Shown here piece after piece: positions 48,162 through 60,361 of a stretch of DNA of 64,000 bases (positions within the stretch are counted from its first letter, which is position 1; each line of letters starts with the position of its first letter). The notes beneath the pieces were generated by a model. It saw only the letters and a program-made list of their open reading frames with translations, had not been told where the DNA came from and made no database searches. Source of the DNA: Sordariomycetes sp. S80-01Y (lineage: Eukaryota > Ascomycota > Sordariomycetes); NCBI GenBank assembly GCA_037042185.1, contig JAXQJY010000026.1:1798001-1862000 (forward strand), given 5' to 3'. The translations under genes and the position numbers were made by a program.

Positions 48162-48538
48162 ACTTGGAGTGAATTTTTAGATAGTTTTCCCTTTGTCCAC
48201 ATATACAGTATGTTTTACAATTAGATAGTTCATTTCAATACTTTTCTACCATTTGCCTGTCCTCACTTGCCTCTGTTGAAATGGCTGAATTACTACTGCT
48301 GAAGAGGGTAACCTCCGGAAAGGGGTAAAGGGGTTAAGCTTTTGGTGCTGACTCATCCAAGTGCAGCTTCCGCCCCGGACTTCGGAGCCCCGCGAGGGGC
48401 TTTTCCCGATCCGACACTACCCGACTGCCACTGACTCTTCGAACTTAATCCTCTTCCCTCACATAAGAATCTCGGCGGGTAACGTCTTTTCAATAAACGC
48501 AGAATTCAAAGCAGAACTCTGCAGTTGCGTCTGTCATA
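48162..48538 (+). promoter_or_regulatory. NRPS 3' end and promoter of the QPRTase gene
   Basis: These 377 bp must hold the NRPS 3' UTR and the promoter of the next gene on the same strand. An AT-rich stretch follows the NRPS stop (48170-48250). A pyrimidine-rich tract (about 48435-48462) lies 80-100 bp before the next ATG. Confidence 0.4.
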
Positions 48539-49497
48539 ATGGCCGCCACCACACCCATAGCCCAGGGTAGCCCTGCCCACCTCCTACCTCCGAGTTGGAA
48601 GACGTCAGTCACAGCCTGGCTCGCCGAAGACACGCCATCGTTCGACTACGGTGGCTTTGTTGTGGGTGAAGGGGAGCGAACAGCTACGCTCTGGGGAAAG
48701 TCAGCTGGTGTTATTGCCGGCCGACCATTCTTCGATGAGGTGTTTACGCAATGCGGCTGCACTGTTGAGTGGTACGCAGACGAGGGATCAGAGCTTGACC
48801 TGAGCGCGAATGGGGGCAAGATGAAGGTCGCAACCGTACGAGGACCCGTGAGAGGGATCCTTCTAGGTGAGCGTGTCGCTCTGAACACCCTAGCCAGGTG
48901 CTCAGGCATCGCTAGCCGTAGCCGCGAGCTCGTCACATTACTTCGCGAGGCCGGATACAAAGGCATCCTAGCCGGCACTCGCAAGACGACACCCGGCTTC
49001 AGACTTGTCGAAAAATACGGCATGCTGACTGGTGGAGCTGATGCCCACCGAATGGATCTGAGCACCATGGTCATGCTGAAGGATAACCACGTCTGGAGCC
49101 GAGGCAGTATCACGGATGCTGTTCGTGCCGCCAAGTCAGTGGCTGGCTTCAGTGTAAAGATCGAAGTGGAAGTTCAAAGCGAAGAGGAGGCTGACGAAGC
49201 GATTGCGGCGGGAGCTGACGTTGTCATGCTGGATAACTTCACTGGTGACGGCGTGAAGATTGCGGCAAGGAGCCTGAAGGATAAGTGGGCGGGCAAGGCT
49301 CACTTCCTCTTGGAGGTTTCCGGCGGTCTGAAATCCGACAATGTCACCCCATATGTGTGCAATGGTAAGTCACGGTAGAGACACTGTTTGCGAAGCGCTT
49401 TTTGGCTAACGTGAAAGCAGATATTGACATCATCTCGACAAGCTCCATCCACCAAGGCGTGCCGCATGTCGACTTCTCCCTCAAAATTGAGCACTGA
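48539..49497 (+). CDS. BNA6: Nicotinate-nucleotide pyrophosphorylase (quinolinate phosphoribosyltransferase)
   Basis: Two exons (48539-49364, 49421-49497) give 300 residues; the 56-nt intron has a GTAAGT donor and AAGCAG acceptor. The enzyme joins quinolinate and PRPP to give nicotinate mononucleotide and CO2 in de novo NAD synthesis from tryptophan. The NadC signature is complete: RNTLAR-like segment [17 protein letters not shown] (about 119-135), [36 protein letters not shown] and the C-terminal SGG and STSS segments. The length is normal. The gene ends 183 bp from the convergent Ca2+-ATPase. It is a standard single-copy metabolic gene, and nothing in it shows a link to the NRPS. Confidence 0.95.
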
Positions 49498-49680
49498 AGG
49501 TCGCTAGTTTAACTGTTGGGAGAAGGATTCTAAACAGATTCTGATTGGTATATAACGCTCTAATTGTATCATGTACTCGTATCATATCTACATCCCACCT
49601 GCAAGCCTGACCAAACGCCGCGCAACAAAACAAGAGAACCATCAACGACTCCATAAGCTATAATCAGCTCACATTCGTGC

Positions 49681-52600
49681 CTACTCGGCACTTGTGACGT
49701 GAAGGGCTGGAGCATTCGGAGCACCCGCAGGTGCGTTGCCAGCCTCCTCGTCGTTCTTCTCCGCCTTGTCCTTGTTCTTCTTAAACAGGCCCTTGGTCTT
49801 GGTCCATCCCTTGCCGAGGAACCTGTAGACGATGACAAAGGGCTTTCCTACGACACCCGCGATCTTTGCGAACCACTCATCTGGGAACAGACGCACGAGG
49901 ATAGCCCAAGGCAGACATACCATCGCCGTGACGACTGAAATGGCCCATTGTGTTCCGTCAAGGCCACCAGGGTTGATCTGGAAGGCCCGCGATCCCACGA
50001 AAATGATGGTGACCTGGAGGCCGACCATGAGGATGTTGATGACGATGAAGAACTGGTTACGGTGGATGCCTTCGAAGATGTTGAACTTGTTGTCGAGACG
50101 ACGATTATTGAACTCGTTAAAGATTTGCATCCAGACGAAGGTGTTGAAGATGACAGTGTCGAGCTGGAGCATCTGCGACTCAGACCTGCGGTCGTAGCCT
50201 AGGATCTCGGGGCCAGCGAAGTAGAGGACGAGGGTGATGACCAGTTGGAAGATGGCTTGGCCGACAATCATTTTCCACATCTATGACACCGTCAGTTGTG
50301 ATCTAGCGGGGACTTCGGCACCGTGTGACTTACGTTGGTGGTGATCAAAGGCTTGTTCTTGCCCTGAGGAGGTCGGTTGAGAATCTTCTCAGTTGGGGGA
50401 TCCGTGGCCAAGGCCAGAGCGGCGAAGGTGTCCATGATCAAGTTGACCCAGAGAAGCTGAACCGCCTTGAGGACAGACTCCATGTTGTCGTCGTAAACCG
50501 CGGTAATGAAGGCGAGCAAGACAGCCGTGATGTTTACGGTGATTTGAAACTAAGGATTCACTGTCAGTACATGGCAAACACACCCGGAGGTGTCGAATCT
50601 TACCTGCAGGAACTTTTGCACAGCGTCGTTGACCGCTCGGCCCCATTTGAGCGCGGTAACAATTGAAGCAAAGTTATCGTCCATCAACACAATGGAAGAA
50701 GCTTCTTTGGCAACCTCTGTGCCGGAGATACCCATGGAAAAGCCAACATCGGCAGCCTTCAGGGCCGGAGCATCGTTGGTTCCATCTCCAGTGACAGCCA
50801 CGGTCTCACCCAAAGCCTTGAGCTTGGTCACAAGGATCCTCTTATCCTCGGGCGACGACCGGGCGAGAACTTGAAGGCGCGGCAATGTGGCAGTCATCTC
50901 TTCGTCAGAAAGAGCTCTGAAGACGGGACCCTCCATGACAATACCACCCTCGGTGTAGATGCCACATTCTGTAGCGATAGCCTGAGCAGTGACAACGTTG
51001 TCGCCGGTGACCATGCGAGTAATGACGCCGGCATGCTGGGCCTTGCGAACGGCTTCAGGGACACCTGGACGTACTGGATCTTGGATACCCACGACGCCAA
51101 GGAAGGTCAGATCATGCAAGAGGGAGGTGAACTCGACGTGTCCGTCGGTAAGCTCCGCCTTGGCGGGCGGCCACTCAGGGTAATCTTGATAGACTAGGCC
51201 GATGGTGCGGAGGGACTTGCTCGCATAGCGGTCAATCGTAGCAGTCAACGAGGCCTTGTCGTCATCCGTGAGTGGCTCAGCCTCAAGGGTGGCGAGGTTA
51301 GCCTTAGTTGAGCAATAGCTCAGCAGGATCTCGGATGCACCCTTAACGAGGAGACGATAGCCACCGCCGCGGACCTTGATGACGGCGCCCATGCACTTCT
51401 TGCCAGAGTCGAAGGGCATCATCTGCACGACCTGCTCGTTGGAGCGGGCCTCGGAGAGTGATTGAAGGCCGAGGTGGTCCTTTGCGAGCTGCAAAAGCGC
51501 GGTCTCGGTCTTGGAGCCGATGAAGGTGGCCTGACCATCCTCTTCGCCTTCAAAGGCCGTGGAGTTGATGGCTACGGACTGTACAATGAGGTTCTTGAGG
51601 CTTTTGGGTGCAGTCGAAGCCCAGAAAGAGATGGACTCTTCGGAGGACGACTTCTCGGACGTCTCATTCTGGACAAAGCTGCTTGAGCCAAAGGTACCCG
51701 CGACAACAGTCATCTTGTTGGTGGTCTATGCATGTTAGCTATGTACTAGTTGTGTGATTTCCTAGTTCTTCACTTACCAAAGTGCCTGTCTTGTCGGAAC
51801 AGATTGTGGTAGCGTTACCCATGGTCTCACAAGCTCGAAGCACGCGAACCAAATTGTTCTCCTTCAACATTCTCTTCGTCGCGAACGCAAGCGCCAAAGT
51901 CACCGCAAGCGGCAATCCCTCAGGCACAGCGACGACGATGATGGTGATGGCGACGATCAGAATATCCAAGAAGGTAGAAGCCTTGTCGGCAGCCGGGCGG
52001 TCGTCGCCGGGCAAAGCGCCGAGGAAGCGGAAGAGGAGGACGAAGAACAGAAGAATGGCTGCACTGCTGCCAAGCTTGGCTATGGCCAAAGCGAGGCCCT
52101 CGAGCTTCTTCTGAAGAGGAGTGGCCTCCACCTCTGTGCGCACAGCCATCATGATCTTACCGAAGCTGCTGTTGACGCCGACCGAGGTGCACACGAAGGT
52201 GCCCATGCCTGCACATGTCAGTTGTGGTCTGGTGGAGGTTGTGATGGAGACTTACCTTCAAGGACCTTGGCACCAGAGATGATGAACGGGTCCAAGTCCT
52301 TTGTGCTAGCACCCGATTCCAATGCCGCCATGACTTGATCACCGCCAGTCTTGCGGAGAGCGTCAGACTCGCCAGTAGCTGACGATTCATCACACTTCAG
52401 CTCATGGCCTTCGATAAAGACACCATCCACAGGCACCAAGTCTCCAGGCTCCAAATGAAGGACATCTCCGACAAGAATGTCGAAGACGCTAATCATGAAG
52501 GACTTGCCTGACCGGATTACCTTGATCTCGCGCTCTTCTTTCTTGGCGTTGAGCTTGACGAAGGCCCTCTCCTTCTGCCAGTCATTGAGAGAGCCAACAA

Positions 52601-53300
52601 GAGTGACAATGAGGATAGCAACAATGATAGCGACGCCCTCAACCCAATCAACAGGCATCGGGGCGTCAGGTGGGTGGTAAACACCAAATGTCTCATAGAG
52701 GCCCAGCGCCAAGGACACGACCGCCGCCACAGTCAGCAGGATCAAGACCTTGTCGTTGTAGGCGTTCCACGCCAGCTTCCAAAAAGGCGTCGCCTTTTTC
52801 GCAGGCAGCACATTGCGGTTGTAGACTCGTATCCTGTCCCCAAAGGGCTCCGTTGTGGCTGAAGAGTGCTTTGCTGCGACGGTGGGTGGCGAGTGCGAGT
52901 TCACTGCCTCATCGAACGTGACGCGTCCAGGGGCGGCGGTTTCGTCGACGCTGAGACCCGCGTGCAGATCTGTCTGCAGTCCACGCGCGATTCCCTGAAG
53001 ACCACCCAGAGCACGGAAAGCTGCGAGGGATTTTGGGTTGAGTATTTTGTTGAGCTGACCCGGGGAGAAGGCAAAGAGGTTGTTGTCGACTTCGAAGTCG
53101 GCCTCGGTGCCGGGGTCGGGACGCAGCGCATCGACCTTGTCTTTTTCCTCGAAGATGCTAGAGGCTCGGCTCCTTGCCGATGGCGTGAGGAAGGGATTCG
53201 ATACCTGAGACGATATTGTCTCGGATTGTGAGGGCGCGCGAAGGCGCTTCTGGTCCGTGTCGACTGTTAAGCCGGGAGGGGCCAAGCTGTCGCCGGCCAT
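49681..53300 (-). CDS. PMCA-type P-type Ca2+-transporting ATPase (Pmc1/NCA-2-like)
   Basis: Five exons (52256-53300, 51726... as 51778-52208, 50604-51725, 50334-50549, 49681-50280) encode 1,137 residues; the introns are 47-54 nt and all phases close. Residues 1-180 are a cytosolic N-terminus, with the PMCA-type stretch [18 protein letters not shown]. The actuator motif TGES is at 309-312, M4 has [12 protein letters not shown], and the phosphorylated D487 lies in SDKTGTL. The nucleotide site has KGASE and the hinge GDGTNDAP is at 805-812. M6 carries [15 protein letters not shown], matching Ca2+ ligands of IIB pumps. The C-terminus is Lys/Glu-rich and lacks a long calmodulin tail. Members move Ca2+ out of the cytosol into vacuoles or across the plasma membrane. 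Housekeeping in character. Confidence 0.94.
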
Positions 53301-56300
53301 GGTTGTGCTTGAGGAGAGTTTAAGGAGTAATGGATATCGGAGTAATTAGAGGTAAGGGAAGGAATTAAGCTTCCCCAGATAATAGAGTAGTGTAAATAGA
53401 GTGAGGAGCTTTGGCCACTTTGCGACGATGCCGCAGCCTGTGTTGATGCTGTGATACACAATCAGATCTGGCCTTGATTCGGAGGCGACGGGAGAAGAAC
53501 GTGATATACCTGTGCCCAGGAGGAGGGTTGTGGCTGAGTTGCCAGGTCAGAGCGTGAGACACCTTCCAAGGCAAACCAACTTTGCACAGCCGGGTCGGTC
53601 AGTCGACCGGGGCCCAAAGTGGGCACCCGTACGTGAGAGGGGGATGTGGGAGGAGCTCGGAACTTACACATTGCCACAGCCTTGGGAGCGAGGCTTGCCA
53701 GGCTACGAGGGGAGTTGGACTATTTGGCACGTGCAGCAAAGGTATTTAGTCGGCGTTCTAGAGCTCCGGCCAACTTCCGTGCCCGTCCCCGGCTCAATAC
53801 CTACCGAATCAGGAAGTCCGGCCCCACATCCCCGGACGACTCCGGGGTGCTCACCCTATTGATGGCTTGCAGGAGCTAAAAGAATGAGGAGATATTCGGA
53901 TGCAGCCCAGGAACAATCATCAAGATTCGTCGAGTTTCAGCTATGGGCGCAAACCGGTAGATGAGGGGGGGCGAGCTTGTCGGAGGCAAATCCGCCCGCT
54001 ATCGTGGCTGTGTAGGCAAAGCAGCCCACTCAGGGACGAGAACGGGGATTAGGCGCCCACCTCATCCAGAGAGGCTCACAGATATCTGTTCAAAAGCTAG
54101 AACTTCTCAATGTGTGATGCATGTCGAGCTGGCTAGTTTGTTGGTAGTCCTCGTTGTACACCGCACCAGCGTAGCGCCGGGACGGGCTTTTCCATCGCTC
54201 CGCCAAGCCCATTCAAGGAGTACAGTTAACCGCCGTAAGCTTTGCAAATTACGTTGTGGCTATGCTGATTAGTGTGATGTCAATGATCGAGCCATCAGGA
54301 ATGTGGGAGAGTCTTTTCCGAAATGGACGGGGCCGAGGCAAACCAACACGCAAGACGCACCGCCTCGATAGGAGACTTCATGACAAGGCAACGGAACTGG
54401 GCCACACGTTAGGCGGCGATATGACTGCAAATTTTCGATCTTTGCAGCAAGCCCCCAGCTTTTGGAAATGATTCAGACTGCTAGCGGTGGATCAGATATG
54501 ATTTACGGAAGTTTGGTTGGTGAACTTTGTGCCATAGCCCCTGAAATGAGCCTCGTGGAAGCCCTGAGCCTTTGGGTGACGACAGACCTTGTGAGGCGAC
54601 ACATGTGAGAAGCTGCCCAAAAGCTCTGAAGCGCTCGTGATACTGACCATGTCCATGACTTCCACGGATTTTGGACGTCTTGAGCGACGGAGCCCATCTG
54701 CTTCGACGTGGCCCGTGAAGGGAGGTGGATAAGCGTTTGGGCTGCAATCCTGGTCTACCAACTGCCAGCTGCTCAAGTCAGGGGCCAATAAGTCCAATGC
54801 ACCAAAACACAAAATTATAGGTAACATCATAGAGGCGGTGCAAGATTGTTTGACACTGTAAAAGCCTCATCAGCAGAATCCTGAGCGCAGTGCCAGCGCA
54901 CCACGACATTAGTTCAACCCCTGAGCGCCGCTTCTCCGTCCACCATCCGACCCGATCACGGATGCAAGTGGAAGCAGATGTGTAAGTGCTTCTTCCCCAG
55001 ACTCTGTCCTTTACACAAACAGTCCCACACTGTGTTGCGTTGACGCCGGTGCCAGGAAGGAGGCTTCACAATGGAGGTTCTTCGCCAGCGGGGTACCCCT
55101 TTTCCTCTAACTGCAGCCACCTTTTCCAAGCGATAACGAGTCACTGTTATGGTTTGAATTCCCGTGATATAATTGCTGTGATATGATCAAATTCACAGCC
55201 CAATTGTGGTGTGCTTTGCGACGCATCTAGAAGCCCGCACGGAGCACATGGTCGTTTAGCAACCCACAGCAGCTTGGACGTGATGCCAACTGGACCTGGG
55301 CAGAGACTCGATAGCCTTCGAGGCTGTGCAAGGCAATTCATTATGACTGTGCTTCTGATATTGCTCCGGTTATTTCCTTGGGCTCAGCGCCATGTCTCTA
55401 CTTGAAGATGAGCTTTGTGCGGCCGTCGCAACGGGCATACGAGGGCTTCGGCCGATACGTCTCCAAGCAGTGGTAAAGCAATCACATCGAGGCAGTGCAA
55501 TACTCCATTGCCAATGCTGCACCCAAGGATGTCACTGGAGACGTTTTTTGGGTCATAAAGGGAGCGGTGAGGTTGGGTCGGTATTCAGGGGCTACCCCCA
55601 TTCAAGCCATTACCCAGGCTTCGGGCGATGTAGGATGAAGGAGCTCCCAATGGGGCTGTGCAAAATTGATGGCAGCTTCTCAACATCATTTCGATATTCA
55701 CAAGACTTTTGCGGCTTCAGAGTAGAGTGTACTCTCTGTCGGATGTCGCAGTGCAGCAAATGGCGAGGTTGAGCATAGCACAACAAAGAAAAAGCAGTGA
55801 CTGCGATCTTTCAGGACATTCTATATTTCCTCAGGGCCTTCAAGATTTCAATGTGTGGTCTTGACGAAGAAGATGCGTCTCGAAGGCGATTTGCTTCTCG
55901 ACCATCAGACTTGCGGGGCGAAATCACAGCTTCAACCGAACCATGCAAAGCCATACGTTTCCCCAGTAGGCTGTGCAAGCATCGTCTCCAGGATATCCCG
56001 TTAATCGATGCTAATTGAGACAAAATACTTTCGCCAGAATGGGTTCGTTGTCGTCCTCCCTCACCTCCCTCAACGCGTGAGGCTATCGTGATCCGAGTCA
56101 GGACGGTGCCAGCCGAAGACGGAGGAGTTGCAGTCGGTGGAGGCCATTTGTGGCAGTGCATGCACGAGTATGCACGATAGCTTAAATCACTCAAGGTTAT
56201 CTGCGTCGGGAAACGCTAGCTCGTCGGTTATTTCCCGCCCATCTGGTCGAAATGGGGGACCGACGCCGGAAAAGCGAGTAGAGTGTCCTTGGATGCGGAG

Positions 56301-57262
56301 AAAAACCGGCGACTAGTGCCAAGTAGCGGGTGGCTGTGTAAAATATGCAGCTCATGAAATCGAAACTAAAAGGTTTATCTGGTAGAAGGTTGGTTCCGCC
56401 ATGCGGTGACACGCTCGGGAGGGTGTGGGAGGGAGCCGGCATGTGGGAGGTTGGGACCCTCCCCCAGTCTCCACCACCGGCCGTGCGGGGACAGATCGCC
56501 CACTTACACGCCCAAAGGAGCTGTCCACTGCTCGCCACAACTACTTCGACGCAGAATGAGAATTTCGCAGGCAATTTGCTGAGGCATAGCAGAGGCACAG
56601 CGAGCTTTCTTTTTGCTCTGTCGTTTTGTTCGTGGTTGGGAGTCGAAGAGTGACACACCACCATGGTCTGGGGAATATAGACTATCTGACTCCACTCCGA
56701 TCACCTCGGAGTCTCGACCATGTGCCTGGCGTCTCCCCCAATCTTGGCTCGCGACTCAATCGCCATAGCGTCGGCCAGAACCTCACCTCCGCTCAGCTCG
56801 GTAGTTGTCCGAGGGGGGTCCCTCGCGCCAAGGAAAAACTCACAACCCTTGTCCCCCATCGAAGTTCCAAGCTTCCAAGAACTCAACGACTCCTCCCCCG
56901 CGCTCCCCCGCTTCTCCATCCCAGCATGCAGCCACTAGGTTCCAACTCTCTCAGCGAATTCACCCGGGACGTCGAGAGCCGTTCTAGACGAGTGTGGGAG
57001 GGCCTGCACCCGGGGCAGCCCACACGCACCAGGTTAGTTCACGTGTGCGTGGCCGAGGGCATGGTGGTATTTGCATGAGTTAGATAAAGGCCTCCATTTC
57101 TGCTGTTGATCATCCCATGTTCACAATTTCACAGCCCCGATCCTCTTCCCCAGATTCTTGTGCAACACTGTCACAACACGCTGCCACGTGCTGAGAAGGC
57201 TGTGCCTCTTGTTACACATCACCATCTGCGTTTCCCCTCGGTCAGCGTAATTGTCTGCCAAT
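53301..57262. other. Gene-poor region, 4 kb
   Basis: This region lies between the divergent Ca2+-ATPase and MFS porter genes and holds both promoters. Open frames of 60-160 codons occur on both strands but overlap one another and show no domain, good splice model or consistent codon use. One stretch near 55312-55633 reads like protein but contains an internal stop (see rejected items). No transposon ends, tRNA or long repeats were seen. Confidence 0.4.
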
Positions 57263-59097
57263 ATGGGTTTCTCGCTGCACGCTGATGGGACGCACGATCC
57301 CCCTGAGGTGCGCAACTGGCGCATCCACACCGTGGCCATCATCGCCTCCATGTCTGCCATCGCCAGTAAGTCGACTGATCCTGTTCTACGCAGCATTCAG
57401 GGCTCTGACAACCTCTAGTGGGCTATGATACCTCTGTTATCGGCGGCACGATGGCCCTTGACTCCTTCAGGCGCGACTTTGACCTGCTCGACGTTTCAGA
57501 CACTGAGCGTGACACCCTGCAGGGCAATATCGTCTCCACGTTCCAAGCAGGCTGTTTCTTCGGCTCGCTTGCGACGTTTCCCCTCGCTGAAAGGATTGGA
57601 CGCAAGAAGGCCATTTTTACCGCAACCGTGTTCTTCCTCGTCGGCGCGGTTTTGATGACTGCTAGTCATGGATTCCTGCCCATGCTCATTCTCGGCCGTG
57701 CCATCGCTGGTCTAGGTATCGGTGCAGCCTCTCTGACGGTGCCTGTCTACATCGCTGAGACTTCACCTCCATCGATTCGTGGTCGTCTTATCGGTATCTT
57801 TGAGGTACGTGTAAAAGCCTCTCCAGGTCAATTCTGTCCTAATGTGTTTGCAGATTGCTTCTCAAGGCGGCGGTATGCTTGGCTTCTGGATCAACTACGC
57901 CTGTGACCGAACCATCTCCGACGCAACACAGACTCAATGGGTCGTACCCCTTGGGATTCAGCTCGTTCCTGGAGTGCTTCTTGCCATTGGCATGCTTTTC
58001 TGTCCCGAATCTCCTCGCTGGCTCGCCCGCAAGGACCGCTGGGAGGAAGCTGAGGCGGTGCTCGTCAACTTGCGCGGCCTCTCTGGTGATAACGAGTACA
58101 TCCGCGAGGAACTCTCTGAGATTCGCCAGCAGGTTGAGGAGCGCACTGCAAACAAGATGACTCTCGCTGAGTCCTTCAAGCGATTGATCCAGAAGGGAGT
58201 CAGGAACAGGATCTTGATTGGTCTTCTCCTCATGGCATGCCAGAACATGACCGGTGTCAATATTATCACGTACTGTAAGTCAGCTTCGCACCGGATATTG
58301 AAGTTCAATGAACTCACAAAACTGCAGACTCGCCCCGCATCTTCGAGACTCTCGGTATTACAGGCACCTCGACCAAGCTGTTTGCAACTGGCTTCTACGG
58401 CATCGCCAAAACCCTCGGCATGATCATTTTCTCTCTCTGGCTTGTTGAGAAGGTCGGTCGTCGCAACGGTCTCATCTACGGTGCCTTCATCGGCTCGATC
58501 CCCATGTGGTACATCGGCGGTTACGTCTTCAAGGCCGACCCTGCCTCAGCAGCTGCCGATGGCGAGATCACAAGGACTGGCTGGGGTTATCTCGCGATGG
58601 TGTGCGTCTACCTCTATGGCTTGATCTACTGCGCTACGTGGCAGGGTATCACGTGGGTTTACTGCTCGGAGATCTTCCCCATTGGTAAGCCACTCTAATT
58701 CTGCCCCTTTTCTACGCTAACAATGGTTTTCATAGATATTCGTATGCTTTGCACCGCCATTACCACTGCCGATCAGTGGTTCTGGAGCTTCCTGATCTCC
58801 CGTACGACACCTTACATGATCACCTCCTTGGGATACGGCACGTACATGTTGTTCGGCGCCCTCATGATCATCATGGGCTTCTGGGCGCTGTTCTTCATCC
58901 CCGAGACCAAGGGTCTCACCCTCGAAGACATGGACCGCCTCTTCATTGTCAGCACGCGCAAGACTGTCTGGCAGTCCTTCGTGCAACGCAGGCCGCTCAA
59001 GGAGCTGTTGGCTGAGAGGCACGCCGAGCAGCAAATCTGGCACGACAAGAAAGTTGGCCTGGAGCAGGTCGAGGAGGTTGATGGCCGACAGGCGTGA
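57263..59097 (+). CDS. MFS sugar/quinate-type porter
   Basis: Five exons (57263-57365, 57419-57804, 57854-58274, 58328-58684, 58736-59097) give 542 residues with consistent phases; the introns are 49-53 nt. The first splice completes an ATG codon inside SAIAMGYDTS. Twelve membrane segments are expected. Sugar-porter signatures are in place: GYDTSVIGG in TM1, ERIGRKK in loop 2-3, ETSPPSIRGRL, PESPRWL, the Q-N-x-T-G-V-N-I-I-T-Y stretch of TM7, VEKVGRRNG and PETKGLTLEDMD. The opening and TM1 resemble the QutD/quinate permease branch of fungal porters. The substrate could be quinate, a hexose or another polyol. It acts at the plasma membrane by proton symport or facilitation. It is not a drug-efflux type, so it is an unlikely exporter of the NRPS product. 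Confidence 0.92.
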
Positions 59098-60067
59098 GTG
59101 GTTCAGATGCTTGGACCTGGATCATACAGTCAGGATGTTCTGGTGTATACCTTTAACGGACGGGGGCGAGGCGTTTAGGGATGGGCCAGCGCCGGAAACT
59201 GTTTCTCTCTTTTCCCCTGCAGCGTCGTTTCATGAATTTTCAGGTTCTATTTCTTCGTTCGTTGAGCGCTGTTCATAGTCATTTGAGAGTAAAGAGAGAC
59301 CGTTGCTGAAACTGTGGGATCTGTGAGGTCTGCAAAGATGTACGGACTACTGTTCTACCTTCATTCCGTGTGACGATCCAAATTCGATATACTGTCCACT
59401 CTATCAGTCACAGATGACAAGCCGGTGGTGCCGTGTCAGGTTTCATGGCTCACAGCCACTCTTTGCGTATTTGTGTATCCGCAACCGGTGGTTGTGAAAG
59501 ACTCGCAGGGGGTGACTGTAGCGTCGTTTCCTATTGTTCTTACTGTGGGAATGCGCATACTACATCATAGCTTGCAAGGTCGAGAGCTGATGAGAGACCG
59601 GGGAGCCCAATTCCGGTCTCACCACGAGACAATATATACTTCGAAACCTTGCATCTCATGTAATGAGACCATGCATGTGGTGACCCTCTCGGGTTCTGGT
59701 TCTACAAGTCGACATCATTGTCGGAAACTGTGAGGTTTGTCAAAGTATTGCCTTCGTGCAGCGAGCGTATCACCGAATTATAGATGCGTAGGTCGGCTGA
59801 CGACTTTGTGCTACCGAACACGACCCAATCTCGTACTAGAAGTTGCTGGAGCGACATTGTTGAAATGCTTGAAGTGATTCAAGATCCCACAAATTAAATT
59901 TGGACTCCAAGTATGAAAACATTTCATCGTCACCAAGTACTTCTAAAAGCTTCCCAAAGGGTGCGTTTCATTCCTATAAGGGCCCGACTCATTCTAACTA
60001 AGCCAAGTCTCCCAATTCAGTCCAAGCCCAGGCTCGTAAAAGTGCACACACATACGTTCTATTTGCT
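59098..60067 (+). other. Intergenic stretch, 970 bp
   Basis: This stretch follows the MFS porter and shows no supportable gene. It holds one short perfect inverted repeat, listed separately. Composition is more AT-rich than the genes. Confidence 0.4.
59594..59620. repeat. Perfect 8-bp inverted repeat with 11-nt loop
   Basis: The arms gagaccgg and ccggtctc flank an 11-nt spacer and could form a hairpin. The site is about 500 bp past the MFS porter stop, so a direct terminator role is doubtful. Confidence 0.5.
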
Positions 60068-60361
60068 ATGTGTATCATATATCGCCAGTACGATCGCTGT
60101 CAAGGTTGGAAAGGCTTAGGCGATAATCCCTGCCCGAATGAGCGACCAGCCGGGACGAAACAGCAGAAGTGCTGGGAAGTCACTCGTAGCTTCAGCGCCT
60201 TCGGCACTTGCGGACATATTCAAAAGGTCCCTCGACAGGTAGGAGTGTACCAGTGTTCAGCCTGTTCGAACAAAGAGGAAAATTGGAGAAAGCATGAGCT
60301 GAGGGAGAGGAGTCTGAATAGATGGGGTCTGGTTCCATCTCATCAAGATGACTCAGAATAG
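60068..60361 (+). CDS. Small Cys-rich hypothetical protein
   Basis: I do not recognise this gene. It is a 97-residue single-exon frame. It opens with MCIIYRQYDRC and has cysteines at 2, 11, 22, 35, 48, 63 and 66, with a C-x2-C pair (CSAC) at 63-66, then a charged C-terminus rich in Arg, Glu and Lys. An MC-x2-Y start followed by scattered Cys/His residues and a late C-x2-C is a pattern of small uncharacterised fungal proteins that may bind zinc. There is no clear signal peptide, so a secreted effector is not the first choice. The gene lies between the MFS porter and the SNF2 gene. It could be a chance frame. Confidence 0.42.
   Translation: MCIIYRQYDRCQGWKGLGDNPCPNERPAGTKQQKCWEVTRSFSAFGTCGHIQKVPRQVGVYQCSACSNKEENWRKHELRERSLNRWGLVPSHQDDSE

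Noticed and set aside
55312-55633. Protein-like stretch in the gap before the MFS porter
   Set aside because: One plus-strand frame reads about 53 codons, a stop, and about 53 more with plausible composition, but no domain is recognised, no intron of normal size removes the stop, and such a run is not improbable by chance. It may be a relic of a host gene; a homology search of the two halves would decide.
56626-57078. 150-residue open frame before the MFS porter
   Set aside because: No domain, overlapped by frames on both strands, and partly in the expected MFS promoter.
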